Source: Paracoccus denitrificans (GTDB lineage Bacteria; Pseudomonadota; Alphaproteobacteria; Rhodobacterales; Rhodobacteraceae). From it: a stretch of DNA of 64,000 bases. The DNA lies in NCBI GenBank assembly GCA_003240735.1, contig QFNE01000011.1:1-64000 (forward strand), in the 5' to 3' direction. A program made the position numbers and the translations under genes. The notes beneath the pieces are model-generated. The model did no database searches. It saw only the letters and a program-made list of their open reading frames with translations, and had not been told where the DNA came from. Positions within the stretch are counted from its first letter, which is position 1, and every line of letters begins with the position of its first letter. Below, piece by piece: positions 61,437-64,000 of the stretch.

Positions 61437-61971
61437 AGGCATTGACCGCGTGTTCGAGGTGCTTTCCCCTCATTGGAAAGACATTGAGGCCGACTTCAAC
61501 AAAGAGAACGACAGGTTTAAATCCCTGTTTGCTGCCGACGCCAGCTCCATCGGCCGAGTCCTGAGAGCGCATCTCATCATTGAGAACTTTATGGACTCAT
61601 ATCTGGCGAGCTACTTCTGCATCGATGACTACGAGTCCTTGCGGCTGTCGTTCTATCAAAAGGCGAAGCTACTGCCAATGAAGGCATCAAGCGCAGCCTT
61701 TGTGCAGCCTGGCATCCTCCAGCTCAACGCTCTGCGAAATAAGTTCGGCCATACGCTCGGACATGAAACTGAGCGACACGAAATCTTCGACATCTACGAG
61801 GTGCTTCGGGTTTCGAGGCCCGACGCCTTTGATGCAGCGCCGTTCGACGCGATCGAGGCTTTCATCCCGATCGCCTGCGCTTTCATTTCGGTTCCTCCGA
61901 AGCACCTTGAAGCCCTATTCATAGAGGCGCTCGCGAGAATCGTGTCATACGCGCCGGAGCAGGATGCCTAG
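61423..61971 (+). CDS. HEPN-like protein, putative RNase toxin or defence effector
   Basis: 182 residues from the ATG at 61423 (GGGAGG at good spacing). All-helical. A helix with AHLIIENFMDSYLASYF (residues ~49-65) is followed by the HEPN catalytic signature R105-N106-x3-H110 in LNALRNKFGHTLGHE. HEPN proteins with intact R-x4-H are usually metal-independent RNases in toxin-antitoxin, abortive-infection and CRISPR systems. The overlapping upstream gene could encode the inhibitor. The convergent ImmA gene ends 4 nt inside its 3' end. Family identity beyond HEPN is not certain. Confidence 0.6.
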   Translation: MKDIEGIDRVFEVLSPHWKDIEADFNKENDRFKSLFAADASSIGRVLRAHLIIENFMDSYLASYFCIDDYESLRLSFYQKAKLLPMKASSAAFVQPGILQLNALRNKFGHTLGHETERHEIFDIYEVLRVSRPDAFDAAPFDAIEAFIPIACAFISVPPKHLEALFIEALARIVSYAPEQDA

Positions 61972-63017
61972 CTGCCAGCTACGACTGCTTCCTTCCACCA
62001 AGCGATTGGGAAGATGTCGATCGGTGTGGCTGAGCAGTTCGGGCAGTGCCACATGTTCGAGCTCATCTCCGTTCCGGTGAATTTGCCGTCGCAATGCAGA
62101 CAGTACCAGCCGGAATAGGCTTCACTCCGCATAAGCGGATGAATCACCCGTCCTTCAGTATCGGGCTTCATCGCATCGCGCGGCAAGTCATCCGCAATGC
62201 GCGCCCGGAGCCGGTCTGCGGCTTCGTTTAATACTTTCATCGCTTCTGCGAGCACTTCTGGATCGTCGATGGCACAAGGACCGTAGGTCTCGACCTCTGC
62301 GGATTCCGATGGGGCATGCCCCAGATGGATGCTCCAGTTGTTGCCCCAGACCAGCACGTCCATAAAGTCTTCAGTCAGCGTGCATTGATGCCCGTTGAGA
62401 ACGACTGCCGTGTCGTTCGAGGTGTCGCGTGGCGGTATCCCGTCTCTGACATTGTAAAGCAGATTTTCGGCGCGCTCCATGTGTACCCAGGTCGGCCGCC
62501 AGCCTTTATCGAACGCCTTAGTGAGATCGTTCCAGTCCGGGTGGTCGCAGAGCGTTTTGAGGTGCTCAACGTCGGCATCGCCCAGTTTGCGCATATCGGA
62601 GACGAACCATGGCTTTGGCATGAGCATACCGGCCGCGAACCGGTTGGCTTCTGTTTCTTGTCGCTGAACGAGCGTTTCAATCCGCCGCTCGCTCATGTCC
62701 TTTTTCGTGCAGCGCTGATCCCCCTTATGAGAAGGGATCAGAAAGTGTCCGATCTCGTGAGCATTGGTGAAACGTCGACGCCCCCCTTTGGTCCCGGCCT
62801 TTTAGAGAATTACGCCCCTATGTTTGGTTGGATCGGTCGTAAGGCCGCCCTCGAACTCCTCTGTTTCCATCTCCAGAATGTCGATAATGTTGACGGAGCG
62901 GGCCAGATCTTCGATGGGGACTGGTGCCGTCCACTCTTGGTGATGGCGAAGGATGCAAGCGATGATGGATTCGAGTGCCGCACAGTCTGCCAGATCCATC
63001 ATCAAATCGTCGTTCAT
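61968..63017 (-). pseudogene. ImmA/IrrE metallopeptidase interrupted by one in-frame stop
   Basis: A 350-codon frame starting at 63017 (ATGA overlap with the Xre gene) contains a single TAA at 62802-62804. Before it lies the N-terminal domain (MNDDLMMDLADCAALESIIA to HRGVIL). Right after it, in the same frame, come KAGTKGGRRRFTNAHEIGHF with the zinc motif HEIGH (H87, H91), the third-ligand region RQETEANRFAAGMLMP, and a C-terminal four-Cys zinc ribbon (CLHCDGKF ... CPNCSAT). Family members usually have Tyr or similar at the stop position, so one base change explains it. Without readthrough no product contains the active site. Confidence 0.8.
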
Positions 63018-63334
63018 TTTGGGCCCTTATCTTTCAGGCGATCGGCGACAACGCGCAGCGTTTCCCAGTCCTTGTCCGAAAGCTTACCGCCAAACTCGCG
63101 GAAAAACTGTAACGAGGACTGGTCGTCCTCGTCCTTTCCGTCCTCGGCGAGGTACTGAACAGTCACGTTAAAATGAGCGGCGAGCTTTTTCAGAAGCTCA
63201 AGCCCTGGATTGTTGCTGGTTCCTTTTTCCAAGTCCCAGATATGGGCCTTTGAGACTGACACGGCGTCGCCAACCTGTTGGAGCGACTCTCCGCGCTTCA
63301 AACGAAGCTGCTTGAGCTTTGAAGCTAACGACAT
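63014..63334 (-). CDS. Xre-family transcriptional regulator
   Basis: 106 residues from the ATG at 63334 (GGGAGA upstream), chosen over an ATG at 63352. N-terminal HTH: LKQLRLKRGESLQQVGDAVS, SVSKAHIWDLEKGTSNNPGL; a helical C-terminal part follows (SLQFFREFGGKLSDKDWETL). Phage- and ICE-type repressors of this kind are cleaved by the ImmA/IrrE protease encoded next to them; here the two genes overlap by ATGA but the protease is broken. It likely represses its own and the divergent promoter. Confidence 0.88.
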   Translation of the reverse strand: MSLASKLKQLRLKRGESLQQVGDAVSVSKAHIWDLEKGTSNNPGLELLKKLAAHFNVTVQYLAEDGKDEDDQSSLQFFREFGGKLSDKDWETLRVVADRLKDKGPK

Positions 63335-63377
63335 TTCAAATCTCCCATGCATGCTGCACGGGCAGTATGGGGAAAAC

Positions 63378-63440
63378 GTCGTTCTGTCAAATGAACAACG
63401 CGTTCGCCATTGACAACGACGGCAACGTTCACCATATCTT
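63378..63440. promoter_or_regulatory. operator and promoter region between xre and the DUF2188 gene
   Basis: An imperfect inverted repeat GTCGTTC (63378-63384) / GAACAAC (63393-63399) and a nested GAAC-N5-GTTC (63393-63405) lie just before a plus-strand TTGACA (63410-63415) with a TATCTT (63435-63440) at 19 nt. A repressor bound here could block both divergent genes. Confidence 0.45.
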
Positions 63441-63480
63441 ACGACATGTCCATACTTGGGACGGAAAGGAGGTGATGAAG

Positions 63481-63705
63481 ATGTCAGGAAGAAACCAACA
63501 CGTTGTGCCTCACGCGAATGGTTGGGCAGTGCAGGGTGCGGGGAACAGCCGGGCTACTGCGGTTCACTCTACTCAAGCTGAAGCAACGGCTCATGCTCGT
63601 TCGATCGCACAGAACCAACAGTCCGAACTGTTGATCCACGGCCGAAACGGTCAGATCCGTGAACGAGACAGTTATGGCAATGATCCGTACCCACCAAAGG
63701 GCTGA
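63481..63705 (+). CDS. DUF2188 domain protein
   Basis: 74 residues from the ATG at 63481, which has AAAGGAGG at 8 nt; the ATG at 63475 is too close to it. The whole protein is one DUF2188 domain: HVVPHANGWAVQGAGNSRAT, then a TQAEATAHARSIAQNQQSEL helix and LIHGRNGQIRERDSYGNDP. Function unknown; the family is frequent on plasmids and islands. It is followed by a strong intrinsic terminator. Confidence 0.88.
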   Translation: MSGRNQHVVPHANGWAVQGAGNSRATAVHSTQAEATAHARSIAQNQQSELLIHGRNGQIRERDSYGNDPYPPKG

Positions 63706-63715
63706 TCCACCACGA

Positions 63716-63747
63716 AGACCGCGTTTGTTCAGAACGCGGTCTTTTTT
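63716..63747 (+). terminator. intrinsic terminator after the DUF2188 gene
   Basis: 10-bp stem (63716-63725 with 63733-63742), 7-nt loop, followed by TTTTT (63743-63747). Only 46 nt separate it from the next start codon. Confidence 0.85.
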
Positions 63748-63793
63748 CTAAGGGTGTCCGCAAGGAGGCGGATCGAGGAAGGAGGAGAAAGAT

Positions 63794-64000
63794 ATGGCTA
63801 GATGCACCGCCCCGGTAAGGGGGCATCGATCGGCCGCTGCGGCCGCCGACTGTCCTGCCTGCGGAAGCCGCTATGGTCGCTATAGCAGTTACAGTGGATA
63901 TGGCGGCGCGTACAGCTCAGGCCGGACTTCGTCATACTTCCAGTCAGGAAGCAGCAGCCGAAGCAGCAGTAGTGGCGGGTCGGAGCGCCGCACTGCGAAG
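63794..64000 (+). CDS. protein with N-terminal Cys/His motif and Ser/Tyr/Gly-rich linker (3' end outside window)
   Basis: The frame opens at the ATG at 63794 behind AGGAGG and is still open at the window end (69 codons). The N terminus MARCTAPVRGHRSAAAAADC contains C4, H11, C20 and then C23 in CPAC, a likely zinc knuckle (C-x6-H-x8-C-x2-C). It is followed by a low-complexity stretch rich in Ser, Tyr, Gly and Arg (GRYSSYSGYGGAYSSG). I have the impression that such heads precede varied effector domains in bacterial defence proteins, but the effector is beyond the window. No promoter is evident after the terminator just upstream. Confidence 0.7.
   Translation, partial: MARCTAPVRGHRSAAAAADCPACGSRYGRYSSYSGYGGAYSSGRTSSYFQSGSSSRSSSSGGSERRTAK

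Noticed and set aside
1..64000. tRNA, rRNA, CRISPR array, insertion sequence or integrase
   Set aside because: No cloverleaf-like T-loop context, no regular spaced repeats, no transposase or recombinase motifs were seen in any gap or frame.

Overview
The window is a GC-rich alphaproteobacterial chromosome segment, most likely Rhodobacterales/Rhodobacteraceae. The reasons are the gene families and their arrangement (a Suv3-like helicase, S4 protein and fdxA in a row; CckA; a UbiH-type hydroxylase; ScfR-type control of prpDCB; a CheA with an alphaproteobacterial-type region after HPt), many 1-4 nt start/stop overlaps, and strongly G/C-biased third codon positions. No rRNA, tRNA, CRISPR array or insertion sequence was seen.

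Layout. 1-9.3 kb: the 3' part of dnaE, a DUF333 lipoprotein, a HAD phosphatase, ilvC divergent from an overlapping pair of Lrp/AsnC regulators, a UbiH-type hydroxylase, a membrane protein, a pyrimidine-nucleotidase-like HAD, a GntR regulator, an AlkA-like glycosylase and a serine esterase. 9.4-16.2 kb: an HNH nuclease, a PACE efflux gene divergent from a TetR regulator with a palindrome between them, a PA0069-type radical SAM protein, trpS, a rhomboid fold lacking its catalytic dyad, and murJ. 16.2-24.7 kb: glnD with an LpoA-like lipoprotein, divergent from rsmI-yraN-gshB, then tsf and rpsB. 24.8-28.8 kb: a compact chemosensory operon (STAS, cheY, cheA, cheW, cheY, unknown) behind a CtrA-like box. 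28.9-46.9 kb: alaS, DUF1330, a class II amidotransferase, an RlmI-like methyltransferase, a PIN protein, zwf-pgl-pgi (Entner-Doudoroff entry), a hydrolase with an SCP2 protein, TPR-helicase-S4, fdxA, a TPM protein, ppk2 and metA with an upstream ATPase. 47-60 kb: fadL-like porin, guaB, prpDCB with divergent scfR, a lytic transglycosylase, an RsmB-like methyltransferase and cckA.

From directly after the cckA stop (59,998) to the window end the character changes. Base composition looks less GC-rich, gene fragments appear, and the contents are of defence/mobile-island type: a nuclease-like C-terminal remnant, ORFs split by a stop, a HEPN-motif protein overlapping a small partner, an Xre-ImmA/IrrE pair whose protease is cut by one in-frame TAA, a DUF2188 gene with a strong terminator, and the start of a gene with a Cys/His motif followed by a Ser/Tyr/Gly-rich linker. 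This is the most likely place for an undescribed system.

A regulatory theme ties part of the core together. A perfect CtrA-type box (TTAA-N7-TTAA) lies just upstream of cckA, a one-mismatch copy precedes the chemosensory operon, and a weaker one precedes the lytic transglycosylase. This fits the CckA-ChpT-CtrA control of motility known in Rhodobacterales.
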